From the NCBI GenBank assembly GCA_030549175.1, contig JAUKUA010000003.1:5518001-5582000 (forward strand): a stretch of DNA of 64,000 nt, read 5' to 3'. This DNA is from Lasiosphaeris hirsuta (taxonomy: Eukaryota > Ascomycota > Sordariomycetes > Sordariales > Lasiosphaeriaceae). The notes beneath the pieces are model-generated. The model saw only the letters and a program-made list of their open reading frames with translations. It did no database searches and was not told where the DNA came from. Below are positions 10,052 to 20,273 of this stretch, piece by piece (the stretch's first letter is position 1; each line of letters starts with the position of its first letter). A program made the position numbers and the translations under genes.

Positions 10052-10659
10052 CTAGTCAAACGGGTTGGTGCGCGTTCCCCACCAGGTCATGAAGACCGAG
10101 AGGCCGACCGTCTCGAGAAGCTTGGCGACGAGGCTGACGCCGACGGTTTCGAGCGGGCGCTTTTCGATGAGGATCTCGTTGAAGAACTACGGCGTGGCCG
10201 AGTTATCAGCATTCCGGCTGCACGTACATTCCTATCACATTAATCATGGGGTGAAACTCACGGTGGGAGCATTGCTGGCCGCAAAGATGAGCGCGCCGAG
10301 GTAGGCCGCGCCCTTGTAGCTCAGCGTGCCCGTGGCGTTGATCAGGGCGCCGACGCCGTACGACTGCATGGCCGAGCCCAGGAACGAGGTGCCCCAGGCG
10401 ACGGCGGCGCTCGTGGCCTCCTTGGACCGGATGAACTCCTCTTTGCTGTTGGCCGTCTTGGCGCGCTGGTACGTTTGGCCGAAGAGCGGCGTCATGATGG
10501 CCAGCTCTGTGGCATGATTGAAGATGGTACCGAGGGCGATGGCCGACGGCTTGACGGCGGGCAGGTCTGGGAGATTGGTCAGTGGGCGGGACTCGGGGTG
10601 GTGGATGGCTTCCGAAGGGCGCGGGGCCGGACGTGGTGTTACTAACAGTGGAGAGACAT
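10052..10659 (-). CDS. Small predicted integral membrane protein, unknown function
   Basis: Three exons, 10659-10647, 10566-10262 and 10186-10052, give 150 residues: a 13 nt first exon (MSLH), a GTTAGT donor, a second intron with GTGAGT donor, and a stop after TNPFD. All phases fit. Visible hydrophobic stretches are AVKPSAIALGTIFNHATELAI, SAAVAWGTSFLGSAMQSYGVGALI, YKGAAYLGALIFAASNA and VSLVAKLLETVGLSVFMTWW, so three or four membrane spans are likely. The general look is that of small fungal membrane proteins sometimes filed under DUF1761, but I cannot confirm that family. The tiny first exon is the least certain part. Confidence 0.6.
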
Positions 10660-11939
10660 GGTGAAGGTTGTGATGGTTTTAGAGGTTCAACTATGGCCTG
10701 TCGGGTCGCAGATGTTGCTGTTTTCTTTGGGGAAAATGTGGGAGAGCTGCAAAGATGTGTGGTATGTACGAGCGGATGCTAGAGAGGGAGGACCAGCGCA
10801 GGCTTATAAAAACAACGGACCAACGTGCTCGGCGGCGGGAGGGGGTTCCTATGTCCTTTGTGCGTCACGATTCCAGCAGGGGCATGATCTGGGTAGCGCC
10901 GCTAAGCCTATCCAAGGCCGCGAAGCCAGCGCCTCCACCTGCCCTCCGCCTTGCGAGCTTGGCTACTCCCCAGGCGATAGCATCATCGCATCGTCGTCGT
11001 GTAGCTCTTTCCCCTGGCATCTTTGCAGAGCTGCAGCATGATGCAGCATGATGTCACCACCTCGACCCCCCTGGGCAAATGTGGGGCAGCGAGTCTTGCG
11101 CCAAGCCGGAAGCGGGCTGGCGTTGTTGCTCGTTCCGGACCAGGAATGGCGGGGTGTCAGGTGCCAGCACTTGAATTTCAATTTCAGGTCGACTTGCCCG
11201 TCCAATTTCACGCCATTTCTGTGCTGTTTGTATCTGCCTCCATGCCATTCAGGTGGGCTGGATTTCAATTGGCCTCCATCCAGTTTATTAAGAACTTCGT
11301 AGATTTTTGCAAGCACAACCCAGCATGGATTGGTCGGCGGCCAGCTGAGGCCGAACAGTGCCCCTAGCTGGGAGATCTCCTTCTGGGGCAGCATGATGCC
11401 TTGGCAGGAAACCGTCGGCTCGAGATGGTCTGTCACCGTGTGTGACGCAAACCATAGCCAGACGTACCGTCTGCTTTTTGCCATTGGAATATCCTGTACA
11501 TGTTATGCATGTACTGCCGTCCAACGACAAACCATTCACATCGTGGTGCTTCACCGTGGCCACGGCTGCTACCGTACCCTGAATCCAAGACATGTTGAAA
11601 TGTTATATACCCCATCGTTATGTAAAACCACCATGTCCTCTTGCTATCCACCAGTGCCACCTCGGTAAATAGCGTGCCCCCTCCCCAACAGCCCGTCACG
11701 AAAGAATCTACAGCGAAACATGCTTGAAGAACAAGAATAATACACTTGATAAAAAGCCAAAAACTCCCCTGTACCAGATGCTCATCCACTTCTGCGGCTG
11801 CACGGGAGCATACACGCTTAAATCATTATTTGCTATGAACCCTCATCCCTTCCCACCCCTTTTCTCCCTGTTGAAAAGAAAAAAAGAACAATGGCTACTG
11901 TCTCTTTCCAGGACTCGTTGCGAAGCACCAATCCCTATG
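10660..11939. other. Intergenic region, no gene recognised
   Basis: The 1280 bp lie between two minus-strand genes: the upstream region of the small membrane protein and the 3' flank of nem1. A 173-codon frame at 10963-11484 (-) and several plus-strand frames overlap each other; their composition (Trp/His/Cys-rich, no motif) does not look like protein. No RNA gene is seen. Confidence 0.5.
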
Positions 11940-13543
11940 TTAGGCCATATGCTGCCCGTCCTCCCCGCCGCGCAAGGCAAGAAATGCGCGGACGTCCGAA
12001 GCGTACTGCAGGCCTTCCAGCATGGGTATCAAATACATCAGGTCACCGTCGGTCGGATCGCTGATCCAGCCCTGTATCGGGATTGCATTATCTTCAACGG
12101 CTGTTAGCAAGGTTGGCTCCACGATAGCTCTTGGCGGAACGGATGGGGCTTACCTTGATGAAACATATAACTCAAAGGGCTATTATCAAGAATCATAACC
12201 TTGCTCAGGTCTGGCTCGACCGAGCTCAGGTCCTTGATGAAGGCCCCATGCCGAAAGGTGCAGTGCTGACGGTAGTACCGTGCCGAAAAGTATTTGCGGT
12301 CCGACTCGAGCCAGTCAATGACGGGGTCGGCATACTCCTGGACCGAGGCCGTGAAGACGACCAGGTTGTACCATTTGCTCACCCGGCGCAGGAACTCGTC
12401 GCAGTGCGGCCGCTTGTGCACATAGTACAGGATGGGGTGCTGCGGGCCGATGCTCGCCTGCCCACCCACGCCCACGTACGTCGTGTTGAGCCGCACCTCG
12501 ACCATGTGCCCCGAGCTCATCCGCCCACCCTTGGACATACTGTGGATTAGCGTCTCGTCTAGGTCGAGGATCAACGTCTTTTGGTGCTTCAGGTTGGCCG
12601 GGTCCATGTTGATGTAGGACGGCTGCCGCCGCGGTATAAGGGGCCGGGGCGGCGCCGGGGTCTTTGGGTACTTTGTGAGGGCGCCCACTGGCGAGGTGGG
12701 TGATTTTAATTGCGCCGAGATGTCATTCTGCGAGGTCCCGGACCCGTTGTTGGATCGGGCGCTCGCCGACTGTGCCTTCCTATGCTTACGCTGCCGTAAC
12801 GAGTCGTCCGAGTGGAGCTTTATCCTAATCGACCTCCGCGCCGGCGCTATTTCCTCCGAGTCCTGTAGCGATTTCGAGCGTAAATGCCGTAGGCTGGCGC
12901 CTCGGTTGTTTTCCTGCCTGTCGGAATCGGACTCGGACGACAGCCCAGACGAGGATGAGCCGCTCGATACATGCCGCGATGCCCGAACACCGGCTCTGTC
13001 GTTTGATCCATCCATGCCACGAATGTCCTTCTCGGACAGCGCCACGCCTTCTTGATAGTCCATCGCCATCTTCCTCGGGTTACCCCCGTAGAAGCCAAAC
13101 AGCTTCCGCAGCTGGCCAAGGGGCGCAAAGTTCCCGTGCTCGTCGTAGAGACACGCTATTAAGTATACACCGGGCGCCGCTAGCGTCGATAGCACCCACC
13201 GGATCGAGTTGATGAAGGTGTTTGCGATGCGCTTCGGGAGGGGTGTCCAAGGGGCCGCCCGTGAGCCGGTCTCTTTGGTTTCGGGGTGTGATATTAGAGG
13301 CGTTCCCTCGTTGGCGGCATAGCCGTGCTCTTCGGTCGACGTGCCCTCCACGGGGAAGTCGTCGGACATGGCCTGCAGTCTCGCTTTCTCGCTGGCACCC
13401 AACGTGTCCTGGCTGCTGTCTCGGGACCGGTCGTCCCCCTCGGAGCTCACAGCTAGGCTGAGTGCGCTCAGCGAATTTGTTCGCGTGGGCGCCGGGCTAG
13501 CTGAGGGAGAGACTCGGGCCGAGATGATATTGAGGGAGTTCAT
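11940..13543 (-). CDS. nem1: Nuclear envelope/ER phosphatase Nem1 (FCP1-like, HAD family)
   Basis: Exons 13543-12154 and 12100-11940 (GTAAGC donor, CTAACAG end) give 516 residues. The N-terminal half is Ser/Arg-rich and disordered, with a membrane segment at about 115-133 (SIRWVLSTLAAPGVYLIACLY). The C-terminal half is an FCP1/NIF catalytic domain: TLILDLDETLIHS at about 322-334 holds the DxDxT nucleophile motif; YVHKRPHCDEFLRRV, VVFTASVQEYADPVIDWLE and MILDNSPLSYMFHQ follow, and IQGWISDPTD comes from exon 2. Nem1 with its partner Spo7 dephosphorylates the phosphatidate phosphatase Pah1/lipin, so controlling lipid synthesis and nuclear membrane growth. The CHHCT insert (YRQHCTFRHG) is present. 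Confidence 0.93.
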
Positions 13544-15013
13544 CTTGCCGCCGACAGGGAGGGAGGAGCCATGAAGGGGGAATGCGACGGCGCCAAGCCA
13601 AGGGGCGTAAAAGTGGCCGCAATTGACGCGAGAGGGTTTGCAGGGTCAGTGATTTTTGTCGAGTGTGCAGATACCGAAGAAGTCGGAGAAGCGAAAGGAC
13701 GGTTCCGCGCTCGGTAGGAGGATCTGTGTCGTCTGTCGCTTATGATTGTTTGTGGGGCGTATTTGGTGCGTAGTTGCAGCCGCGATGGGGAAGGCTCGGT
13801 TTGTTGATGGCAATGCCGAGAAAGTGAAAGTGCTGAGCGAGGACGAGACGCTGGGCGACAGCTGGAGCACGAAACTAGGTACCTTACCCCTTGGACTTGG
13901 CCAGGTAGCAACACTAGGTCTAGGTCGCTGGAGACGGGGACGGTAGGGCGACCTACGTCGTCAGCCTCGACACGTCCTAAAGTGCCAAAAAAAAAATTAA
14001 AATTAAAAATTGGAGCCCGATCAGAACCTCTCTCCCGCCTCCCGATCGCCCTGCCAAAGCACAAGTAGCTTTCTGCAATGGGGCTACAGCGTGGTCGAAG
14101 AGAGGCTGACCAGGTTGCAATCTAGGATCGTGGTCGTCTCACGTCGCGCAACTGAAAATGTGATAATTCCAATGCTCAATGCCAGCCCGAGCAATCCAAT
14201 GCCGTGCAACAAGCCAGATTATTGGCACTAAGAGGGCAGCGCTAGTAGGCGAGGCGCGGCAGGTTTTCAGCAAGGTCTAGCAAACCAACCCGCTCCGTAA
14301 GTCGTTTGCTGGGCTTCGCGGGGACTGGGCTCAACAAATAAGTCAAACCCCCTGTCCTTGTCTTGGATCACGCAGATTTCCCCTTCACGTGTTGCTCCCA
14401 AGTGACAAGTCTGGCCGTTGGACCTTGCGGCGGGGGCCTGCCTTGGGGAAAGCGACCATTCAGCAGCCCTAGCTCTACAGACGAGTTGGACGCTGCATTG
14501 GAATCGGATGCGAATTGGATGGTGTAGTCAGAAACAGCCATCCCACGATGCACCGGATACACACCCTCTTGCCCACTAGGGAAAGCCCTCTCGATCGGCG
14601 CGGCGCACTATCAGGGTTTTCTCCCACAGACACAGTCGTACTTCTGGGTCCCGGATCACACCGATCTCGGGATGTGAGAGTCAGGCTAGGTTGGTGGATT
14701 CCCGGCCAAGCCCATGTTGGCCTGTAAGTGTTGGCCTGGTATTGTGCTGTTGAGGATGGAGGGTGCTTCCCCTCTTTACCAACCTACTCGTGCAACTACG
14801 CATAGCATTTAGTCACATCAACCACCATGCAGGTGGACCGGGTATACAGTTTGCTAGATTTTGATAATCAATAATCATAGACCGTCATAAATGCCTCGCT
14901 GCAGCAGTTTAACCGTGAACTATAACACCTCCCCAGCCCCTGGATACCCCTAAGCCAGGCCCAAATATTCCAAGGGGCTATCTCAAACATGATATGTATA
15001 TACACAATTGCTC
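13544..15013. other. Intergenic region between nem1 and the Prp2-like helicase
   Basis: The 1470 bp hold the nem1 promoter/5' UTR (next to 13543) and the 3' flank of the helicase (next to 15013), both genes being on the minus strand. An A-rich patch (A9 TTAAAATTAAAAATT) sits at about 13987-14010. Frames at 13540-14064 (-) are open but lack any motif and probably are 5' UTR. Confidence 0.5.
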
Positions 15014-17776
15014 CTAATACTTCCTCTCCTTGGGCATTTTCTTGGCCTCTAACGTCTCCACGTCATTTTTATCATAGTAATGCCCGCCAAACTCGCTCAG
15101 CCACTTGGCATCGATGGGTATCACGCTGCGCACGTACTCTCTCGACGTGACCACCAGCTCATGGTAGATAATCACCTTGGGCGGCGGATCCATGCCCTTG
15201 ACCACGCTGCTGGGATGTACGTAGACCGTCATGGCTGTCTTGAGCGTGCGATAACCATCCCCACCACGGTTCAAGCGCGCCGCGTTCAGGAAGAACGCCG
15301 ACGTCAGCGCCCGCAGCACTGGCTGCATGTTGGAAATCCCACCACACGATGAGATCTCCCCGTCCAGAATCCGGTCACACAGCTTGGCTAACTGATCGCG
15401 CACGTCGCGGGCCCGTGTCAGTGAGCGCTGCGTCAAGAAGTTCTCCTTGGCCCAGATAGGCGAGTAGTCAGCATCAACCCACTGGTTGTAGACATTGAGC
15501 AGCGTCAAGTGGTCACCACCGTCCTTGACAGTAAATCGCGCCCGCGCGCTGTCGGCGTGCACCTTCTTGTCCTTGGGCCGGAAGAAGAGTGTCGCCGACT
15601 CGCCGAGCATAGACACCACCGTCAGGACCTCCTCCACACAGCCTTCTTGCGTCGCCGCAATCAGCGCCTTGGCCAGCATCGGTTCTGCCGGGAACTCGCC
15701 CATCTGTCGGCCAACACGTGTCAGGGCACCCGCACTGTTGAGCGCCCCTAGTGCGTAGAGCATGTTGAGTGACTTGATAAGGAGCTCCGTTGGTGGTGGG
15801 TCGAGGAAGTCAAACCCCAAGAGATCTTCGATTCCGAGAGCTTTGAGTTGCAAGACCACGCTCGACAGTGAGGTCCTTTGGATTTCTGGCGTCGGCGATT
15901 CGTCCATCTCGGAGAGGTATGCAAACTTGGTATACAGACGGAAGCATTTTCCGAGACGCACACGGCCAGCTCGGCCCATACGCTGGTTAGCTGCTGCCCT
16001 TGAGCATGGCACCACCGCAAGAGTTGACTGTCCTGTTGTGCCAACCGGGCTGAACGTGTTCTCTTTCACGTAGCCGCAGTCTATCACATAGACAATACCG
16101 TCAATGGTGAGAGACGTCTCGGCAATATTTGTCGAAAAAACGACTTTCCGGGCCTTGGGGGGCGTGGGCTCGAAGATTTTTGCTTGTAGCTCGGAAGGCA
16201 TGTTGGCGTAGATTGGCAGGGCAATGATCTCAGGCACTCGACTGCCCAGTTTCCGTTTGATCTCTTCCACCCTCTCGCAAGCACGGTCGATCTCCTCTTG
16301 GCCCGTAAGGAACACCAAGATGGCGCCTTCAGGCTGTGTGGCGTGGATCTGGAAGACTGTCACGAGACTGGCCTCCAGATAGTTGCTCTCAGGCGCCGAG
16401 GTATAGTAAACTTCCACGGGATGAACACGGCCAGGAACATTGAAGATGGGGGCGTCGTCGAAATAGGTGCTGAACTTCTCAGCGTTCAGTGTTGCAGACG
16501 AAATGATCAGCTTCAGCTCGGGTCTAGCGCGGGTGAGATCCTTGATCAGTGCCAATAGGATATCGGTATGTACGGTTCTCTCGTGCGCTTCGTCGATCAT
16601 AATGGCAGAGTAGCCTTCGAGCGTTGGCGATGTGACCATCTCTCTGAGAAGCATGCCGTCCGTCATGTACTTGAGGATGGTCTTGTCGCTTGTATTATCC
16701 TCGAAACGAATCGAGTAGCCGACTTCGTGTCCAACCTTGACACCCATCTCATCGGCCACACGTGCAGCAACACTCATGGCTGCAACTCGACGGGGTTGGG
16801 TACAAGCAACCTTCATCCCACCTTTGGTGAAACCGGCCTCGTGCAGGTACTGGGGAATCTGCGTTGTCTTTCCTGAACCCGTTTCGCCGACAAGGATGAG
16901 GACCTGGTATTCCTTGATCGCATCTAGGAAGGCATCCCGATATGCATAGACTGGTAGACTCTTCCGGACTTCGAGGATACTCTTGTGAGCCCTTTCGGCG
17001 GCATCGATCTTGTCCCTCATTGCTCTCTGCTCCGGCGTGAGGCCGTCGGTTGGCTGAGCATACTTCGCCGCTACATCGCGAACAAAGCTGATAGCATCCT
17101 CGTCCAGCAAGAAGTCATATTCACCGCCGTCCTCGCGCTCGCGGCTCTTAATCTGAGACTTGGCCTTGACCGTCTGCTCGCGCTCCCATTCCTCGTACTC
17201 GGTGACAAGCTTCTCATTTCCAAACTCGTCCTTCTCGACATGCCGCATGTAGAGCGCATCCTCCTTCTTTTTGCTGTCTGCGCCGTATTGATCAGGTAGG
17301 CGGTAGCCGTCTTGGTAGTCGTCGATGCGCGCGCGCTCCTCGGCTAGCCGTAGGATCTCGCGGTTCCTTGCGAACTCGGCCTTCTCTTTCTCAGAAAGCC
17401 GCACGCCGGATTTGAGTTCAGCTGTCTCTTCGGCTACCTGCTTCCGCAGTAGGGCTAGCTTCTCGGCCTCTCTCTTGGCGAGATAATCCTGTCGTGACTT
17501 GAGTCGGAGGTCGTTGATCTTGGGGTCCTCGCGCCTTGAATCGGCCCTGGTCGTCTTGGATACCCCGTCTTTGTCGTTGCGCGGTGATCTGGACCGATGG
17601 CGTGGCGAGCCGTCGCCGTCATGGCGCCTGCTCTTATGTCGACGGGGGGACCGTGATCGATCGCGGGACCTGTCGCGCTTCCTCTCCTTCCGGTCTTTTC
17701 TGTCCCTTCTATCGTCTCCCGCCAGGGTTGCGGGCTCGTCGTCCATCGGGACAAACGCATAGCGTTTTGACGCCAT
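15014..17776 (-). CDS. prp2: Spliceosomal DEAH-box RNA helicase, Prp2/DHX16 (S. pombe Cdc28) type
   Basis: A single exon of 920 residues from ATG 17776. The first about 90 residues are Arg/Ser/Asp-rich (RDRSRDRSRSPRRHKSRR), as in DHX16-type proteins. A charged helical linker with KKKEDALYMRHVEKDEFGNE follows. The helicase core has motif I GETGSGKTTQ (about 297), motif Ia TQPRRVAA, motif II DEAH (about 395), motif III SAT (about 427), motif V TNIAETSLTI and motif VI QRMGRAGR (about 598), then winged-helix, ratchet and OB-fold regions (EFPAEPMLAKALI). Prp2 remodels the activated spliceosome before the first step of splicing by ATP-driven translocation on pre-mRNA. Similarity of the linker to DHX16 rather than Prp16/22/43 supports this choice; Prp22-type S1 and Prp16-type tails are absent. 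Confidence 0.88.
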   Translation of the reverse strand: MASKRYAFVPMDDEPATLAGDDRRDRKDRKERKRDRSRDRSRSPRRHKSRRHDGDGSPRHRSRSPRNDKDGVSKTTRADSRREDPKINDLRLKSRQDYLAKREAEKLALLRKQVAEETAELKSGVRLSEKEKAEFARNREILRLAEERARIDDYQDGYRLPDQYGADSKKKEDALYMRHVEKDEFGNEKLVTEYEEWEREQTVKAKSQIKSREREDGGEYDFLLDEDAISFVRDVAAKYAQPTDGLTPEQRAMRDKIDAAERAHKSILEVRKSLPVYAYRDAFLDAIKEYQVLILVGETGSGKTTQIPQYLHEAGFTKGGMKVACTQPRRVAAMSVAARVADEMGVKVGHEVGYSIRFEDNTSDKTILKYMTDGMLLREMVTSPTLEGYSAIMIDEAHERTVHTDILLALIKDLTRARPELKLIISSATLNAEKFSTYFDDAPIFNVPGRVHPVEVYYTSAPESNYLEASLVTVFQIHATQPEGAILVFLTGQEEIDRACERVEEIKRKLGSRVPEIIALPIYANMPSELQAKIFEPTPPKARKVVFSTNIAETSLTIDGIVYVIDCGYVKENTFSPVGTTGQSTLAVVPCSRAAANQRMGRAGRVRLGKCFRLYTKFAYLSEMDESPTPEIQRTSLSSVVLQLKALGIEDLLGFDFLDPPPTELLIKSLNMLYALGALNSAGALTRVGRQMGEFPAEPMLAKALIAATQEGCVEEVLTVVSMLGESATLFFRPKDKKVHADSARARFTVKDGGDHLTLLNVYNQWVDADYSPIWAKENFLTQRSLTRARDVRDQLAKLCDRILDGEISSCGGISNMQPVLRALTSAFFLNAARLNRGGDGYRTLKTAMTVYVHPSSVVKGMDPPPKVIIYHELVVTSREYVRSVIPIDAKWLSEFGGHYYDKNDVETLEAKKMPKERKY

Positions 17777-18357
17777 CGTAGGGAGCGGGGCCAAACCAGA
17801 GACGCAATAGTAGTTGTGTCAGTTTAGAAAATCGAGTGCCTCTCAATGGCGCCAGTGCCGATGCAGTGTCACAGCGAACCCATCGAAGCCTGGCAGGCAA
17901 AATCCTTATCTTATCGGAATCCCCAATTCGCACCCCTGTTCCCCCGCGAAAAGCTCGCTTATGTCAGCATACAGCCCTGCGGCCTTGTCTTATCCGTGTC
18001 CTTTTGGCGGCCGGCATCCCTGCGTCTAGTGGGGCCTCCCCCTTTGACCACGCTGGCTGGTATTTTTCTTTAGCCCTCGTTGGAGCTCTCTTGCATTCAC
18101 AGCTCGGTATAAGTGGAAGTCGACCCTCCGCCCCTAACACATATGCCGCAATACACGCTTGATCTCGACATCCCGGTCCAAGTTCTCTTACACTTTTGCT
18201 TTCTGTCGCTCTTTTACCAGCAAATTCGACTTAGCCCAAACTCAATCCTTTGAGGAATTCCCCGTCGCATTGGCAAGGACACAATTGCCGTCCGAAAGCA
18301 CACCGACACCAGTGGACAGTCTGGCTTTTTTGGCTAGCCCGGCGAGGAGCGCACACC
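17777..18357. promoter_or_regulatory. Divergent promoter of prp2-like helicase and scj1
   Basis: The 581 bp hold both promoters. Nothing in it resembles a conserved coding segment. An ER-stress (UPR) element could be expected for scj1 but I cannot point to a clear one. Confidence 0.5.
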
Positions 18358-19780
18358 ATGTTGCTCGGACGGACAGCTCTGCTGTTCTTCCTGGCCTTTG
18401 CGCAATTTGCCCTCGGCGCCCAAGACTACTACAAGGTGCGACCCTTGTTTCCTGTGCACCGCGAGCCCGGGCAAATCTGACTTTGTGTTCCCCGTGCAGG
18501 TCCTCGGTCTCAGCAAGCAGGCCAACGAGAAACAGATCAAGTCGGCATACAGGCAATTAAGCAAGAAATACCATCCCGATAAGAACCCGTATGCGCCCCC
18601 TCACTGCCCCTAGCAACCCTACATGATCCTTCCCCCCCAAGATAGGCGCATGCCCACTGACACCAAAAACCCCTGACGCAGGAACGATGACACAGCACAT
18701 GACAAGTTTGTCGAGGTCTCCGAAGCCTACGAGGCCCTCAGCAACCCCGAGAGCCGCAAGATCTACGACCAGTATGGCCACGAAGGCCTGAAGCAGCGCC
18801 AGCAGGGCGGCGGCGGCGGCTTCCACGCCCACGACCCCTTCGATGTCTTCGGCCGCATGTTTGGTGGCGGCGGCCACTTTGGCGGGCAGCAACGGCGCGG
18901 GCCTAACATCGAGGTGAAGGTGGGCATCGCCCTGCGCGACTTCTACAACGGCCGCACGACCGAGTTCCAGTGGGACAAGCAACAAATCTGCGAGGAGTGC
19001 GACGGCACCGGCGCCGCCGATGGCATCGTCGACACGTGCCGATCCTGTGGCGGCCACGGAATCAAGATCGTCAAGCACCAGCTGGCCCCCGGCATGTTCC
19101 AGCAGGTACAGATGCAGTGCGATCAGTGCGGCGGCCGCGGCAAGTCCATCAAGCACAAGTGCCCCATCTGCCAAGGACAGCGCGTGGTGCGCAAGCCGAC
19201 GCCCGTCTCTCTCACTGTCCAGCGCGGCATGGCCGACGGCTCCAAGATTGTCTACGAAAACGAGGCCGACGCAAGCCCTGACTACATTGCGGGCGACCTG
19301 ATCGTCACCCTGGTAGAAAAGGACCCCGACCTCGAGGTCGACAACCCCGACCAAGTCGACGGCGTCTTCTTCCGGCGCAAGGACGACGACCTGTACTGGA
19401 ATGAGATCCTCTCCCTCCGCGAGGCCCTCCTCGGCGGCTGGACGCGCAACATCACACACCTCGACGGGCACGTGGTGCGGCTCAGCCGCCCCGCCGGCGA
19501 GGTCGTACAGCCGGGCACCATCGAGACGGTGGCCAGCGAGGGCATGCCCAAGTGGCACGAAGACGGCGACAGTGTATATCACAAGACGGAATTCGGCAAC
19601 CTGTATGTCGAGTACGTCGTCGTACTCCCCGACCAGATGGACGAATCGCTGCGCAAAGACCTCGGGGCCGTCTTTGACAAGTACCGCAAGAAGCATGGCG
19701 TTGATCTGCACAAGGACAGCGGGCGGCCTGAGAGGCCTGTCATGTCGGGCGAGGGGCATCGGGAGCATGAGGAGTTATGA
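18358..19780 (+). CDS. scj1: ER-luminal DnaJ/Hsp40 co-chaperone (Scj1/ERdj3 type) ending in HEEL
   Basis: Exons 18358-18435, 18500-18588 and 18682-19780 give 421 residues. A signal peptide ([20 protein letters not shown]) is followed by a J domain with HPD at about 51-53, a Gly/Phe-rich linker ([22 protein letters not shown]), four zinc-finger repeats ([32 protein letters not shown]), and the beta-rich client-binding C-terminus. The last four residues are HEEL, a variant of the HDEL/KDEL retrieval signal. Together these place it in the ER lumen as a J-protein partner of BiP/Kar2 that helps fold or degrade secretory proteins. Introns 1 and 2 flank the J-domain core. Type I DnaJ architecture is complete, with no truncation. 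Confidence 0.93.
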
Positions 19781-20273
19781 TTGTTGTGTCTTGCGGTTAT
19801 GAGGTTGTGGTTGTGTTGTAACTTTATATGATATACGGAACGATAGAATAGGCCTCCGCCTACATAGTTGGGTTTTTGGCTAGTGGTAAGGTAGGCGTAA
19901 TGAGAATCTGATGTTTCAAAAGTATACGTTTGTCTTTGTGGGAAAGACTGAAGGATGGCATTGTTAACAGGGGTAGACAAGCGTCGTATAGATACTGGCG
20001 TTCAAGGTTGCCCTGGTTAGTGCTAGGTATCACATAGCTCGCATAACATGCAAGAATTGTAAGATATTATCCTTCATCGTGCCTTAAAAACCAAACCATT
20101 AACTCTTTATGGAAAGAAAACCATTGCTGTTGCAAACCATTTGAACTCGTCTCGTCGCAAACGACATGAAAATTGGTATTGTCAAGAAACCCAACTGAAA
20201 TAAACCCAAGAGCTCGAAACGTAAAAAGATTCATAAGAGATCATGTCATAACTCATCACCGACCAAAAAAGCG
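19781..20273. other. Convergent 3' intergenic region
   Basis: The 493 AT-richer bases between scj1 (+) and the DUF3824 gene (-) contain both 3' UTRs. No other feature is seen. Confidence 0.5.

Noticed and set aside
10963..11484. 173-codon frame on the minus strand between nem1 and the small membrane protein
   Set aside because: Residue composition (many Trp, His, Cys) and lack of any motif speak against coding; it overlaps plus-strand frames of similar length.
18557..19768. 403-codon open frame on the minus strand opposite scj1
   Set aside because: It is a shadow of the GC-rich codon use of scj1. The translation is Val/Leu/Ala-rich and lacks any motif, whereas the plus strand has a full type I DnaJ protein.
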